Assembly (NCBI RefSeq): GCF_040546765.1 | Contig: NZ_JBEPOK010000001.1 | Span: 5,022,001-5,086,000, forward strand | Reading direction: 5' to 3' | Source of the DNA: Arthrobacter sp. OAP107 | GTDB taxonomy: Bacteria > Actinomycetota > Actinomycetes > Actinomycetales > Micrococcaceae | DNA: 64,000 nucleotides | In this document: one piece after another, positions 10,050 through 18,468 of the stretch | How positions within the stretch are numbered: the stretch's first letter is position 1 | Layout: every line of letters begins with the position of its first letter | The notes under the pieces: model-generated | The model's input: only the letters and a program-made list of their open reading frames with translations | Database searches by the model: none | What the model was told of the DNA's origin: nothing | Made by a program: the position numbers and the translations under genes

Positions 10050-10910
10050 TTACTTGCTCGGCGTCGGGCTTGCCGTCTGCTCGGCCTTGGGAAGGTACTG
10101 CTTGGGCATCGGGGAGCCTGGGAACCACTTCTGGTAGAGCTTCTTCCAGGTTCCGTCCGCCATCGCTGCGGCCAGGCCCTTGTTCAGGGCCTCCTTGAAG
10201 GCTGTCTTGCCCTTGGCAACTGCGAAGCCAGCCGGGGCATCGAAGGACGGAATGTCCGCGGCGCTGACCAGGCCGTGCTGCTTCTCATAGGCCTTGGCCG
10301 CCTCATAGTCCAGGAAGTGCGCATCCACCGCGCCACTGTTCACCGCGGCGATGGCGGTGTTATTGTCCGGGAAGCGCACCAGGTTCGCCGAGGTGAAGTT
10401 CTTCACTGCATAGGCTTCCTGCAGAGTTCCCTGGACCACGCCCAGTCGCTTTCCGTTGAGGCCGGCGACGTCCCTGATGCCCGAGGTTTTGGTGGTAATG
10501 ACTGTCAGGTAGCCTGCGAGGTAGCCGTCGGAGAAGTCAACAGTTTCCTTGCGCTTGTCCGTGATGCCAATGGCGGCCACGCCCACGTCGAACTGGCCGT
10601 TGGCCACGGCGGAGAGCAGCCCGGAGAAGTCCTGGCCGGTGAAGACCACGTTGTCCACGCCGGCGCGGTGGGCAACGTCCTTGAACAGTTCGACGTCGAA
10701 GCCGGTGAAATTGCCCTGCGCATCGGCGAAGGTGTACGGCTTGGCATCCCCCAGGCTCGCAACCCGGATGGTGCCCGGCTGGATCAGCCCATAGGGGTTG
10801 TCCTGCGTGGACGAGGACGCGGGAGCGCCGCCACAGCCCGACAATGCCACGAGTGCTGCAACAGCCGCCGCGACGGCCACCCCGGGGCGCAGGTTCTTTC
10901 GTTTGATCAC
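10050..10910 (-). CDS. Amino acid-type ABC substrate-binding lipoprotein
   Basis: A 286-residue extracellular receptor of solute-binding family 3. The N-terminus has a basic start (MIKRKNLRP), a hydrophobic stretch and the lipobox LSGC (cysteine about residue 26), so it should be lipid-anchored. The family signatures GFDVELFKDVA and FDVGVAAIGITDKRKETVDFS are clear. A serine/proline tail closes the protein. It is the first gene of the operon for permease, ATPase, Gfo/Idh/MocA enzyme and FAD oxidase. The divergent LacI gene with its operators lies directly upstream, so the operon is probably LacI-repressed, which is unusual for a polar amino acid importer. Confidence 0.9.
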   Translation of the reverse strand: MIKRKNLRPGVAVAAAVAALVALSGCGGAPASSSTQDNPYGLIQPGTIRVASLGDAKPYTFADAQGNFTGFDVELFKDVAHRAGVDNVVFTGQDFSGLLSAVANGQFDVGVAAIGITDKRKETVDFSDGYLAGYLTVITTKTSGIRDVAGLNGKRLGVVQGTLQEAYAVKNFTSANLVRFPDNNTAIAAVNSGAVDAHFLDYEAAKAYEKQHGLVSAADIPSFDAPAGFAVAKGKTAFKEALNKGLAAAMADGTWKKLYQKWFPGSPMPKQYLPKAEQTASPTPSK

Positions 10911-10967
10911 TTCATCATTCCAATCGTTGAGCAGGCCGCCTCTGGCCCGGGGTCCGAAATCCCTTGT

Positions 10968-11006
10968 TGAGTCCGGTCTCAGCCGGTACCATTGAGACCG
11001 GACTCA
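10968..11006. promoter_or_regulatory. Paired LacI-type operators
   Basis: TGAGTCCGGTCTCA (10968-10981) and its exact reverse complement TGAGACCGGACTCA (10993-11006) are separated by 11 bp. Each 14-mer is itself nearly palindromic around a central CCGG, as LacI-family operators usually are. Centre-to-centre distance is 25 bp. They lie between the receptor gene and the lacI gene, so one repressor could control both directions. Confidence 0.75.
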
Positions 11007-11072
11007 CATTGGGGTTGCTAAAAATGTAACCCAAGCCACAAAGGCCGTCAAGGCCCTTCTGAAAGGCAGCAC

Positions 11073-12155
11073 ATGAGCAGCACCAGTTCGAGGCGGCGGG
11101 ACGTCACGGTCGCAGATGTCGCCAAGGCCGCGCAGGTCTCCAAGGCCCAGGCCGCCCGCGCGCTGGGCAATTACGGCGCCGTCAGCGACGACGTCCGCGA
11201 GCGTGTCCTGGCCGCCGCCGAGGAGCTGTCCTACCGCCCGAACGAACTGGCCCGCAGTATGAACACCGGAAAATCACACACCATTGGCGTTGTGGTGGGG
11301 GACATCGAAAACCCGCATTTTGGCCTCGCAACCAGGGGAATCACGGACGCCGCCAAGAAGAGCGGGTTCAACGTCATTCTGGTCAACACGGACGAGAACA
11401 CAGCGGCTGAAGTGGATGCTGTCCGCGTTCTGCTCGATAAGAGGGTCGACGGCCTGATCGTCGCGCCGGCGTCGTCGGTGGAGACGGAGCATTTGCGGCG
11501 GGTCCATGAATCAGGCCGGCCGCTGGTGCTGCTAGACCGCTCGGCTGACGGCCTCGCGGTGGAGACTGTCGCCGTCGACATGGGCGCCATCTCCCACGAA
11601 TCCACGCGTTACCTGCTTGAGGCAGGGCACCGGCGGGTCGCCTTCATCTCAACGCTGCGCAGCGATCCCGGGTACTCGGCGGGAATGCGCCTGGACTCAT
11701 CGCAGATCTCGGACCGCCTGGAAGGCATGCGGCGGGCCTTTGCGGACGCGGGCTGCACGTTCCCCGACGACCTGGTACGGCTCAATGCCGGCGATGCCGG
11801 CTCCATCCGGAACCTCACGCGCGAGGTGCTGCTCGGCACCGACCGGGCCACCGCCGTCGTGGCTTCGGACGGCCTGATTGCCCTCAGTGTGGTGGAGGCT
11901 ATTCAGGAACTGGGGCTCCGTATCCCTGAGGACGTGTCGTTCCTGATGTACGACGACTTCGCCTGGACCCGTCTGACCACGCCGCCCCTGACCGTGGTGG
12001 CGCAGCCCGTCTACGACATGGGGGCCGCGGCGGCCAATGCCCTGATCAGGCAGATCGATGGCCGGCCGCCGCTGGCCCCGGCGCCGGAGTTCAACGCCAG
12101 GCTGGTCCGCCGGGGCTCGGTGGGTACAGCGCCCGTGGCGGTACCGGCACCTTAG
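11073..12155 (+). CDS. LacI family transcriptional regulator
   Basis: A 360-residue repressor. The N-terminal helix-turn-helix reads VTVADVAKAAQVSKAQAARAL (about residues 11-31, but with A-Q-A-A-R-A-L replacing the more usual S-T-V-S-R-A-L), followed by the hinge region YRPNELARSM. A periplasmic-binding-protein-like ligand domain follows (IGVVVGDIENPHFG through VSFLMYDDFAW). It starts at ATG 11073 after AAAGGCAGC. It is divergent from the importer operon and flanks the paired operators, so it is the likely repressor of that operon and of itself. The variant recognition helix is worth noting. Confidence 0.9.
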   Translation: MSSTSSRRRDVTVADVAKAAQVSKAQAARALGNYGAVSDDVRERVLAAAEELSYRPNELARSMNTGKSHTIGVVVGDIENPHFGLATRGITDAAKKSGFNVILVNTDENTAAEVDAVRVLLDKRVDGLIVAPASSVETEHLRRVHESGRPLVLLDRSADGLAVETVAVDMGAISHESTRYLLEAGHRRVAFISTLRSDPGYSAGMRLDSSQISDRLEGMRRAFADAGCTFPDDLVRLNAGDAGSIRNLTREVLLGTDRATAVVASDGLIALSVVEAIQELGLRIPEDVSFLMYDDFAWTRLTTPPLTVVAQPVYDMGAAAANALIRQIDGRPPLAPAPEFNARLVRRGSVGTAPVAVPAP

Positions 12156-12169
12156 GTTCCGATACCGGC

Positions 12170-14539
12170 TCACTCGGCGTCGCCGTCGTCGTCCTTCTCC
12201 CCGTCCTTCAGGAGCAGGGCCGTGCCCTGGTAGGCACCCAGCTCCAGGAAGAAGCTGTGCAGGTCATCGACCTGCCCAACGGCCTCACCGCTGAAGAGGT
12301 CGTGGACGCTGCTGCCGGGAACCAGATGGGTCGACTGGATGCTGCCCGCGATGTCCTGGCCGGAGAAGTTGAGCACGGTTGCCTGCAGGTCCCCGCTGCC
12401 CAGCCTGTTGACCAGAACCAGCAGGCCGCGCTGGGAAACTTCCGGCACGTCCAGCAGGGTGCTGGTGGCGATCCCGCTCTCTTCCCGCACGGAAAGGATC
12501 TTCTGCAGGCGCCGGGCGAAGGAATCCGGGTTCTTAAGCTGGTCCGGCAACGTCCCGTAGAGGCTGCGGGCACGCGGCATGCCGGCAGAGGAGGCCTCCG
12601 CCTCGGGGCTGGTGCCCATGATGTCGTGGGCACCCCGGTTGATCCAGCGGGTATCGCCCTGCGCGGTCAGCTCCCGCACTTTCTGGCGGTCAAGGGCGGC
12701 GACGCCGGTGAGGTCCCAGCCGGACAGGGCAAAGACGCCCGGCTGCAGGGCGTTGTACATGGACAGCAGAACGTGGACGTCCAGGATCTGGGCCTGCTGT
12801 TCCTCCGTGAGGTTATCCGGATCCTGGATGCCGAGGGCGGCCATGATGAAGCTGACGGTGGTGCAGGCGATGCCGTTGGTGGTGAACAGGGCGTTGTACG
12901 GAGTGTCCGGTCCGGTCAGCCGCTCCCGCAGGGTCTGCTGGACATGCTCGGCGACTTCGGCCCCGGTGAGCTCCTGGCCATTGAGTTCAAACACGTCGTC
13001 CTTGTGCCCGGCAGCGAAATGGACCAGCTCGTAGGTCAGCTCGTCGTGGTTCTGCAGGGCATGGACCAGTGATGCCTGGTCGACGCCGATTTCCATGGCT
13101 AGCCGCAGGGTCAGGCGCAGGAATTCGGTGTCGGCAGTCACCAGCGCGTAGTGGTACGCGGGCCGGGTGACGAAGTCGTAGGAAAGATCCGGACCGGCCT
13201 CTGAGGTGGCTTTGATGTCATCGATGGTCAGGTTGAGTTCCTGGAAGGAGAACCCGCCCACCTTGCGGATCATGGAGCCGATGAGCTGGTTTGCGGCCTC
13301 GGACAGCGGGTGCCCCTCGGACCAGCCCGGCTGCTCCTCGGCGCTCTTCTCCACGCCCAGGAACCCGTTCGCGTCCAGCCGCAGCGCGCCGGTGCCCAGG
13401 TCGAGCAGCGAATGCAGCGCATCCCCGACCACCAGGCGCATGCCCGCAAAGGTGGGGTCCAGCCAGTTGATGGACGGCTGTCCGGCCTTGAAGTAGTGCA
13501 GGTAGACCCAGCGCCGGGTCTTCCCGGCCGTGTCCACGATCGGCCGTGTGGCACTCCAGTTGGTCTCCTTGACCCCGGGTTCATAGAAGATCACCCGCTG
13601 GAGCCGGCCGATGATGTAGCCGGCCTTCTGCAGCGCCTGCTCCGCGTCCGGGCTGATGTTGACGGAGTCTTCGCCTTCGGGAACGTCCGGCAGCAGGTGC
13701 CAGTCCTCCTCCGGGATGTCGATCATGTGATAGATGCCGGGATAGTCCCGGAAGTTCATCTCGGCCAGGCGGAAGTCGGCACCCTTGCCCGTGTGGCCGG
13801 GAACGATGTCATCAATGACGGTGCCGTCATGGTCGGCAGCGACCTCGCACATCTTGCGGAATTCGTCCTCCGTGCCGAACACCGGGTCGATCGCCATGCT
13901 GATGCGGTCGAAGTGCCCGTCCACGCTCGGCGTCTGGGACCAGCCGCGGATGCCGCCGGCGAGCTTGACGGGGCCGGTGTGCAGGCCCCTGATCCCGATC
14001 TCCCGGAACGCGTCCCAGAGCTCAGGATCTCCCAGGGCGGAGAGGAAGGACTGGCCCGGGCGCGTGATGAAGGACAACGGGTACGCGGTAAACCAGACGG
14101 GGGCGCGTTCCACGGCAGCCCGCGGGTTCGGATGGGCATAGGAGTTCTGCCACATGCTGGCCTGTCCGGAGAGCTGCCGCGCCATCACGTTCGCGTCGCC
14201 CAGCATCGCCTGGTTGCGCAGCCACTCAACATAGGCCGCGTTTCGGCCGTCGAATTCGAGCGATGGGCGGTCGGCAAAGAACTGCCGACGGCGGGCGATC
14301 GGCCTGAGTGCCTTGGGTCGGGCGGGATAGAACTGCTCGTCGTAGGTGATGTCAGCGGCTTCCGTTGCTTCCGGCGCTTCAGCCGCTGAGTCGGCCGAGG
14401 GCGCTTCGGCTGCTGAGTCGGCCGGCGCCTCGGTCGCTTCCGCGGCCGCCGGATCAGCGGAGACCGAATCGAACCGGTCAGGCTCGCCGGCCAAATCGTC
14501 AGCTACTGAAACGCTCTTGTTGAAGCTTGCTTCCCGCAC
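12170..14539 (-). CDS. GH13 family enzyme, divergent trehalose synthase-like
   Basis: A 789-residue glycoside hydrolase family 13 protein. After an acidic, alanine-rich leader of about 65 residues the four GH13 regions can be read: DDIVPGHTGKG (region I), LRLDANGFLG with the nucleophile Asp (region II), SFQELNL with the acid Glu (region III) and LQNHDEL (region IV). The overall order resembles maltose alpha-glucosyltransferase (trehalose synthase), which interconverts maltose and trehalose, but the sequence is far from the classical TreS. The start is GTG 14539 after GGAGCAATCT. It is convergent with lacI and alone in its transcription unit, so a role in osmoprotectant metabolism is inferred only from the family. 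Confidence 0.7.
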   Translation of the reverse strand: MREASFNKSVSVADDLAGEPDRFDSVSADPAAAEATEAPADSAAEAPSADSAAEAPEATEAADITYDEQFYPARPKALRPIARRRQFFADRPSLEFDGRNAAYVEWLRNQAMLGDANVMARQLSGQASMWQNSYAHPNPRAAVERAPVWFTAYPLSFITRPGQSFLSALGDPELWDAFREIGIRGLHTGPVKLAGGIRGWSQTPSVDGHFDRISMAIDPVFGTEDEFRKMCEVAADHDGTVIDDIVPGHTGKGADFRLAEMNFRDYPGIYHMIDIPEEDWHLLPDVPEGEDSVNISPDAEQALQKAGYIIGRLQRVIFYEPGVKETNWSATRPIVDTAGKTRRWVYLHYFKAGQPSINWLDPTFAGMRLVVGDALHSLLDLGTGALRLDANGFLGVEKSAEEQPGWSEGHPLSEAANQLIGSMIRKVGGFSFQELNLTIDDIKATSEAGPDLSYDFVTRPAYHYALVTADTEFLRLTLRLAMEIGVDQASLVHALQNHDELTYELVHFAAGHKDDVFELNGQELTGAEVAEHVQQTLRERLTGPDTPYNALFTTNGIACTTVSFIMAALGIQDPDNLTEEQQAQILDVHVLLSMYNALQPGVFALSGWDLTGVAALDRQKVRELTAQGDTRWINRGAHDIMGTSPEAEASSAGMPRARSLYGTLPDQLKNPDSFARRLQKILSVREESGIATSTLLDVPEVSQRGLLVLVNRLGSGDLQATVLNFSGQDIAGSIQSTHLVPGSSVHDLFSGEAVGQVDDLHSFFLELGAYQGTALLLKDGEKDDDGDAE

Positions 14540-14777
14540 AGATTGCTCCTTTATCGGTGGTTCCTGCGTGGCACCTCCCGGGGTGTTCTTCAGTCTTCCC
14601 GTACCCCGGCGCCTTGAGAGTATTCACATTTGTCCGCTTAGCCCACCGTATGTCGGCGGCCCCCGGAATATCGACTATTTGCGTCAGCGGTTTCCTCGGC
14701 CGGCGAAGCAGGGCTAAACGTTGGGGGTGTCTGATAGACACTGCCGCCGGAAAATCGGCCCGCGTAGCGTGGTGGTT

Positions 14778-15407
14778 GTGGACAGAAAAGCAGACATCCG
14801 TGAGTTCCTTATCTCGCGCCGTGCGAAGGTCAGCCCTGAGCAGGCCGGGATCTTCAGCTACGGGGACCTGCGACGGGTACCGGGTTTGCGCCGTGGGGAA
14901 GTGGCGCAGCTGGCCGGTGTGAGCACGGATTACTACACTCGGCTGGAACGCGGCAGCATCCGCGGCGCCTCGGACTCGGTGCTGGAGGCTGTGGCCTCCG
15001 CCCTTCAGCTGGACGAGGCCGAACGGGCCCACCTGATGGATCTGGCGCGGACAGCCAACTCGCCGTCGCGCCGGACGCCGCGGCGGCCGACGCAGCAGCG
15101 GGTCAGGCCCGGGGTGCTGCGACTGCTGGACGGGATGACGGCCGTTGTCGCGCTGGTTCAGGACGGCCGGGCCGACGTACTCGCCGCCAACATGTTGGGC
15201 CGCGCCCTGTACGCCCAGGTGTTCGACTCGGCGGTATCGTCCGGCCCCGACATTCCGGGCCGGGTTCCGAACCAGGCGCGGTATCTTTTCCTCGATCCGG
15301 GTGCCGGGGACCGGCGGCGACTCTGCCGGCGGATCCACCGTCCCGGGCATGCGCTCGAATACGCAGCCGGGAAACCGCAAACAAGGAAAGACAGAATCAA
15401 AACATGA
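14778..15407 (+). pseudogene. XRE/MmyB-type regulator, C-terminally truncated
   Basis: From the GTG at 14778 the protein has an N-terminal helix-turn-helix (GEVAQLAGVSTDYYTRLERG, about residues 38-57) and the start of the MmyB-like ligand domain (LDGMTAVVALVQDGRADVLA, then NQARYLFLDP). After that the family normally continues for about 100 residues. Here the reading frame turns into a basic, unrelated tail (RRRLCRRIHRP) and stops at 15407, overlapping the ATG of the SDR gene. This looks like a deletion that joined the interrupted regulator to the SDR leader. The DNA-binding domain may still be made. Confidence 0.7.
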
Positions 15408-16285
15408 CTGAACAGGACTCCATGAATGAGCGGATTGAAAGCACGCCCGGGAGGAAGGTCTGGTTCATCACCGGTGCAGGCCGCGGCATGGGGACCGACA
15501 TCGCGAAGGCGGCCCTGCGCGCCGGCCACGCAGTGGTCGCCACAGGCCGCGACCCGGGAAAGGTCGTCCAGGCCGTCGGCGACAATGAGAACCTTCTTGC
15601 GGTGAAGCTCGATGTCACGGATCCAACTGACGCCACGGCGGCCATCCAGGCAGCCGTCGACCGTTTCGGCCGGATCGATGTCATCGTGAACAACGCCGGT
15701 AACTTCTACGCCGGGTTTTTCGAGGAAATCACCCCGGAGGACTTCCGGGCCCAGATCGAAACCACGATGTTCGGCCCCATCAATGTCACCCGCGCGGCCC
15801 TGCCGGTCCTGCGGGCCCAGCGCTCTGGCCTTCTGGTCACGATCTCCTCGACCGCCGGCATCACGGGCGGGGAGTTCCTGAGCGCCTATGCCGCGTCGAA
15901 GTTCGGTGTGGAGGGCTGGGCCGAGTCCCTGGCGCCTGAGGTGGCCCCGTTCGGCATCCGCAGCATGATCGTGGAGCCGGGGTTCTTCCGGACCGAGCTG
16001 CTCACCCCGGAATCCACCAGCTACGCGGCATCCACCATTGAGGACTACACCGAACGCACCGAACAGACGGTCACCGCGTGGAAGGGCATGAACGGCCAGC
16101 AGGGCGGGGACCCGGCCAGGCTCGCCGACGCCCTGATGAAACTGGCCGAACTGGACGAACCGCCGCTGCGGTTCGCTGCAGGTGCGGACGCGGTCGGCGT
16201 CTTCGAGACCCGGGCCATCGCCCTTCGGGACCAGGCCGGCGCCCACCGCGAGCTCTCCGGCAACCTCGCCCATGAGGACGCCTGA
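15404..16285 (+). CDS. Short-chain dehydrogenase/reductase
   Basis: A 293-residue classical SDR. The NAD(P) motif is TGAGRGMG (about residues 23-30), followed by NNAG (about residue 97) and the catalytic Ser-Tyr-Lys set (ISST, then YAASK about residues 163-167). The C-terminus is extended compared with the 250-residue norm, as in the YdfG/retinol-dehydrogenase-like group. Its ATG overlaps the stop of the truncated XRE gene (ATGA), so the two are now transcribed together. SDR genes of this kind usually lie divergent from intact MmyB regulators, so its native control may have been lost. Substrate unknown. Confidence 0.88.
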   Translation: MTEQDSMNERIESTPGRKVWFITGAGRGMGTDIAKAALRAGHAVVATGRDPGKVVQAVGDNENLLAVKLDVTDPTDATAAIQAAVDRFGRIDVIVNNAGNFYAGFFEEITPEDFRAQIETTMFGPINVTRAALPVLRAQRSGLLVTISSTAGITGGEFLSAYAASKFGVEGWAESLAPEVAPFGIRSMIVEPGFFRTELLTPESTSYAASTIEDYTERTEQTVTAWKGMNGQQGGDPARLADALMKLAELDEPPLRFAAGADAVGVFETRAIALRDQAGAHRELSGNLAHEDA

Positions 16286-16305
16286 CCCGAGCGCTGCCGT
16301 CTTGC

Positions 16306-16629
16306 CTACGTGCTGAGGTTCCAGTGGGCCTCGATTGCCTCGGCGATTGGGCCGGCGGTGACGTCCACCCGGAAAGCGACGGGCGCGGTCCCTGTCTCTT
16401 CGACTATCGAATCGCGGTACACGCGGCCGCATGTGGGACAGAGGGTGTAGAGATCCTCATCCGCAGGCCATTCGGCCAGCTCCGCGGGCATGGAAGTGCT
16501 TCCTCCGGCGTAAACGGGGACGCCTTGTGAGTTGGCCTGTATCAATCCGGCCTGGCTGACGGTGTTGCCGCACACGCAGGTGATGGTGGTGACGTCATGA
16601 CCGATCACATTGGCGGTTTCAGCATCCAC
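16306..16629 (-). CDS. Small zinc-ribbon-like hypothetical protein
   Basis: A 107-residue protein with two cysteine pairs, CVCGN (about residues 18-22) and CPTCGRVY (about 64-71), which together could bind one zinc ion as a ribbon. No DNA-binding or catalytic motif is recognised. I chose the GTG at 16629 because GGAGAG stands six bases upstream. It lies convergent with the SDR gene and 36 bp downstream of the decayed lacI gene on the same strand. Function unknown. Confidence 0.6.
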   Translation of the reverse strand: MDAETANVIGHDVTTITCVCGNTVSQAGLIQANSQGVPVYAGGSTSMPAELAEWPADEDLYTLCPTCGRVYRDSIVEETGTAPVAFRVDVTAGPIAEAIEAHWNLST

Positions 16630-16665
16630 GATGAACTCTCCGGTGCTGGAAGCGACCTTGTGGTA

Positions 16666-17498
16666 TTAGCTTATGCCTGCCGAAACGTATGGTCGCCTGC
16701 GTGCAGACCCCAGACGGATTTCCCCACTGCCGCGCTCTTTCAGCGTGGCCGGGATGAGGTGTGTTGCGGGTTCCCCGGAGAAACCGTCCACCCGTGCAAA
16801 CAACTTTTCTGCCGCGATCCGCCCGATTCCTTCCGCGTCCTGGGCGATCACCGTGATTCCAGGGTCGGGCACGTCAGCCAGGGGAAAGTCGTCAAAACCG
16901 ACGAGCGCGATTGAGCTGTTCACGCCGTTCTCGCGCAACGTTTGGACCACCCCGGCGTCGTTGTCCGTTGTCACCGTGTCTGCCGGCACTCCGACGGGTA
17001 CTGCGTCCAAGAAGACGAGCGCCGTGCCCCTGGCCGCCTCCATGGCACGGAAAGAATGCCTACCGCTGGCTGGTCCCAGGATGATCCCGTCCACACGTCG
17101 ACCCACGAAGTTCCTGATGATCCGCAACTCCCTTTCGGGGCCGTAATCATGGCTGGCTGCAATGACGGCAGTCTTCCGTTCCCATGCCTCTCCTCAATTG
17201 CCCGAAGAACTGCAGCCGAGAACGGATCGGCCAGGTTTCCAACCAGAAACCCGACCGTCAGTGTCCTGCCGTTTGCCCGCTTGAGGTTCGCGGCAACCAG
17301 GTTGGGCTGGTAGTGCAACTGCTCTATTGCGTGACGGACGCGATCGATGGTTGCCTCGGAGACGTTCGGCTCTCCGTTCACAACCCGGGAGACCGTCTTG
17401 GTTCCCACCCCGGCCAGTGCTGCGACGTCGCGCATGGTGGGACGTGATCGCCCTGAAGGGGCCGGGCCGGCGGTGCCAGGCATTTTCGGTCCGGACAT
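16666..17498 (-). pseudogene. LacI family regulator, frameshifted and internally deleted
   Basis: The N-terminal half is a normal LacI helix-turn-helix (TMRDVAALAGVGTKTVSRVV, then NLVAANLKR). Near 17187-17193 one base is missing: the ligand domain continues only in the next frame (AWERKTAVIAASHDYGPERE). At about 16940-16950 the protein jumps from VTTDNDAGVV to TLRENGVNSSIALVGFDDFP. In intact homologues roughly 90-110 residues separate these two segments, so an internal deletion is likely as well. The gene is last in the polyol operon, 8 bp after the kinase, where it would have been the local repressor. It is almost certainly non-functional. Confidence 0.8.
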
Positions 17499-17506
17499 TC
17501 GGTCTT

Positions 17507-18466
17507 CTAGGAGCGGGCCTGCTGAACGTCGAAAGCGCCGGTCAAGGGACCCAGCTCTGCCGACGTCGGCGGGTTGGCGCCTTGGCGGGAGCAGGTGATC
17601 GCCGCGGCCCTGTTCGCGTAGGCGGCAAGGGCGTGCAGATCATCCAGGGACAGGCTGCACAGGTGTGGCCTGGCGGCGGCCCCCAGCATGTCCATCTGGG
17701 CGAGCCCGGAGATCAGTCCGGCCATGAAGGAGTCCCCTGCCCCGACGGTGTCAGCCACCGCGATGGGCTTACCCGGCAACTCCACGCGTCCCTGCCTTGT
17801 CATGAGCACCGGACCGTCGGCGCCGCGGGTCAATGCCACCAGCGACGGTCCGAGGTCCAGCCAGGCGGCCATTGACTCCTCAAGCGTCCTGTAGGGGTAA
17901 AGCCACACCAGGTCCTCGTCGCTGGCTTTGACGATGTCACTGGCGGCCACAAAGTCCTCGGCCTGTTCCCGTGCCGCGGCCACGTCCGGGCTGATGGCGG
18001 GACGGCAGTTGGGGTCAAAGCTGATGGTGGCGTGCGGGCGTGCTGCCTCGACCAGGCCCTGTACCGACTTGTTGCCCGGGGGCAGTGCCGTCGCAATGGA
18101 GCCGGTGTGGACATGGAGCGAACTCTCCGCGGCTGACAGGGCAGGTATGGACGCACCGTTTATGTCCCAGCTGATGGAGAACGTATATTGCGCTGCTCCG
18201 GCGGCATCCTGGGATGCCAGGGCGATTGATGTCGGTTCGGAGCCGCCGACGATGCTCTCCACGCCGTTGCTGTCCAGGTGGTCAGCGATCATGCGCCCGT
18301 ATCGGTCCTCGGCAAAGTGCGTGACGAGTTTGGTGCAGAGGTCCAGGCGGGCACAGCCGACGGCAACGTTGAGCGGGCTGCCGCCCGCGTGCACCTCGGG
18401 ATCGCTGTTATCCCGCCGCTGGTCATCGATGATGTCAACCAGCGATTCCCCGATGACAGTGATCAT
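17507..18466 (-). CDS. PfkB family carbohydrate kinase, probable fructokinase
   Basis: A 319-residue ribokinase-fold sugar kinase. The first signature region (HAGGSPLNVAVGCARL, about residues 26-41) and the C-terminal PfkB signature DTVGAGDSFMAGL with its catalytic Asp (about residues 239-251) are both present. It starts 2 bp after the stop of the polyol dehydrogenase gene. If that enzyme makes fructose from sorbitol or mannitol, phosphorylation of fructose would be the next step, and if it makes xylulose from xylitol a xylulose kinase role is less typical for PfkB. Fructokinase is therefore the better guess. Confidence 0.82.
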   Translation of the reverse strand: MITVIGESLVDIIDDQRRDNSDPEVHAGGSPLNVAVGCARLDLCTKLVTHFAEDRYGRMIADHLDSNGVESIVGGSEPTSIALASQDAAGAAQYTFSISWDINGASIPALSAAESSLHVHTGSIATALPPGNKSVQGLVEAARPHATISFDPNCRPAISPDVAAAREQAEDFVAASDIVKASDEDLVWLYPYRTLEESMAAWLDLGPSLVALTRGADGPVLMTRQGRVELPGKPIAVADTVGAGDSFMAGLISGLAQMDMLGAAARPHLCSLSLDDLHALAAYANRAAAITCSRQGANPPTSAELGPLTGAFDVQQARS

Positions 18467-18468
18467 GC

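Noticed and set aside
13310..14389. A 359-codon open frame opposite the GH13 gene, and several similar long antisense frames (8113-9093, 20801-22522, 32838-31666)
   Set aside because: Each mirrors a gene with clear family motifs, and none shows one of its own.
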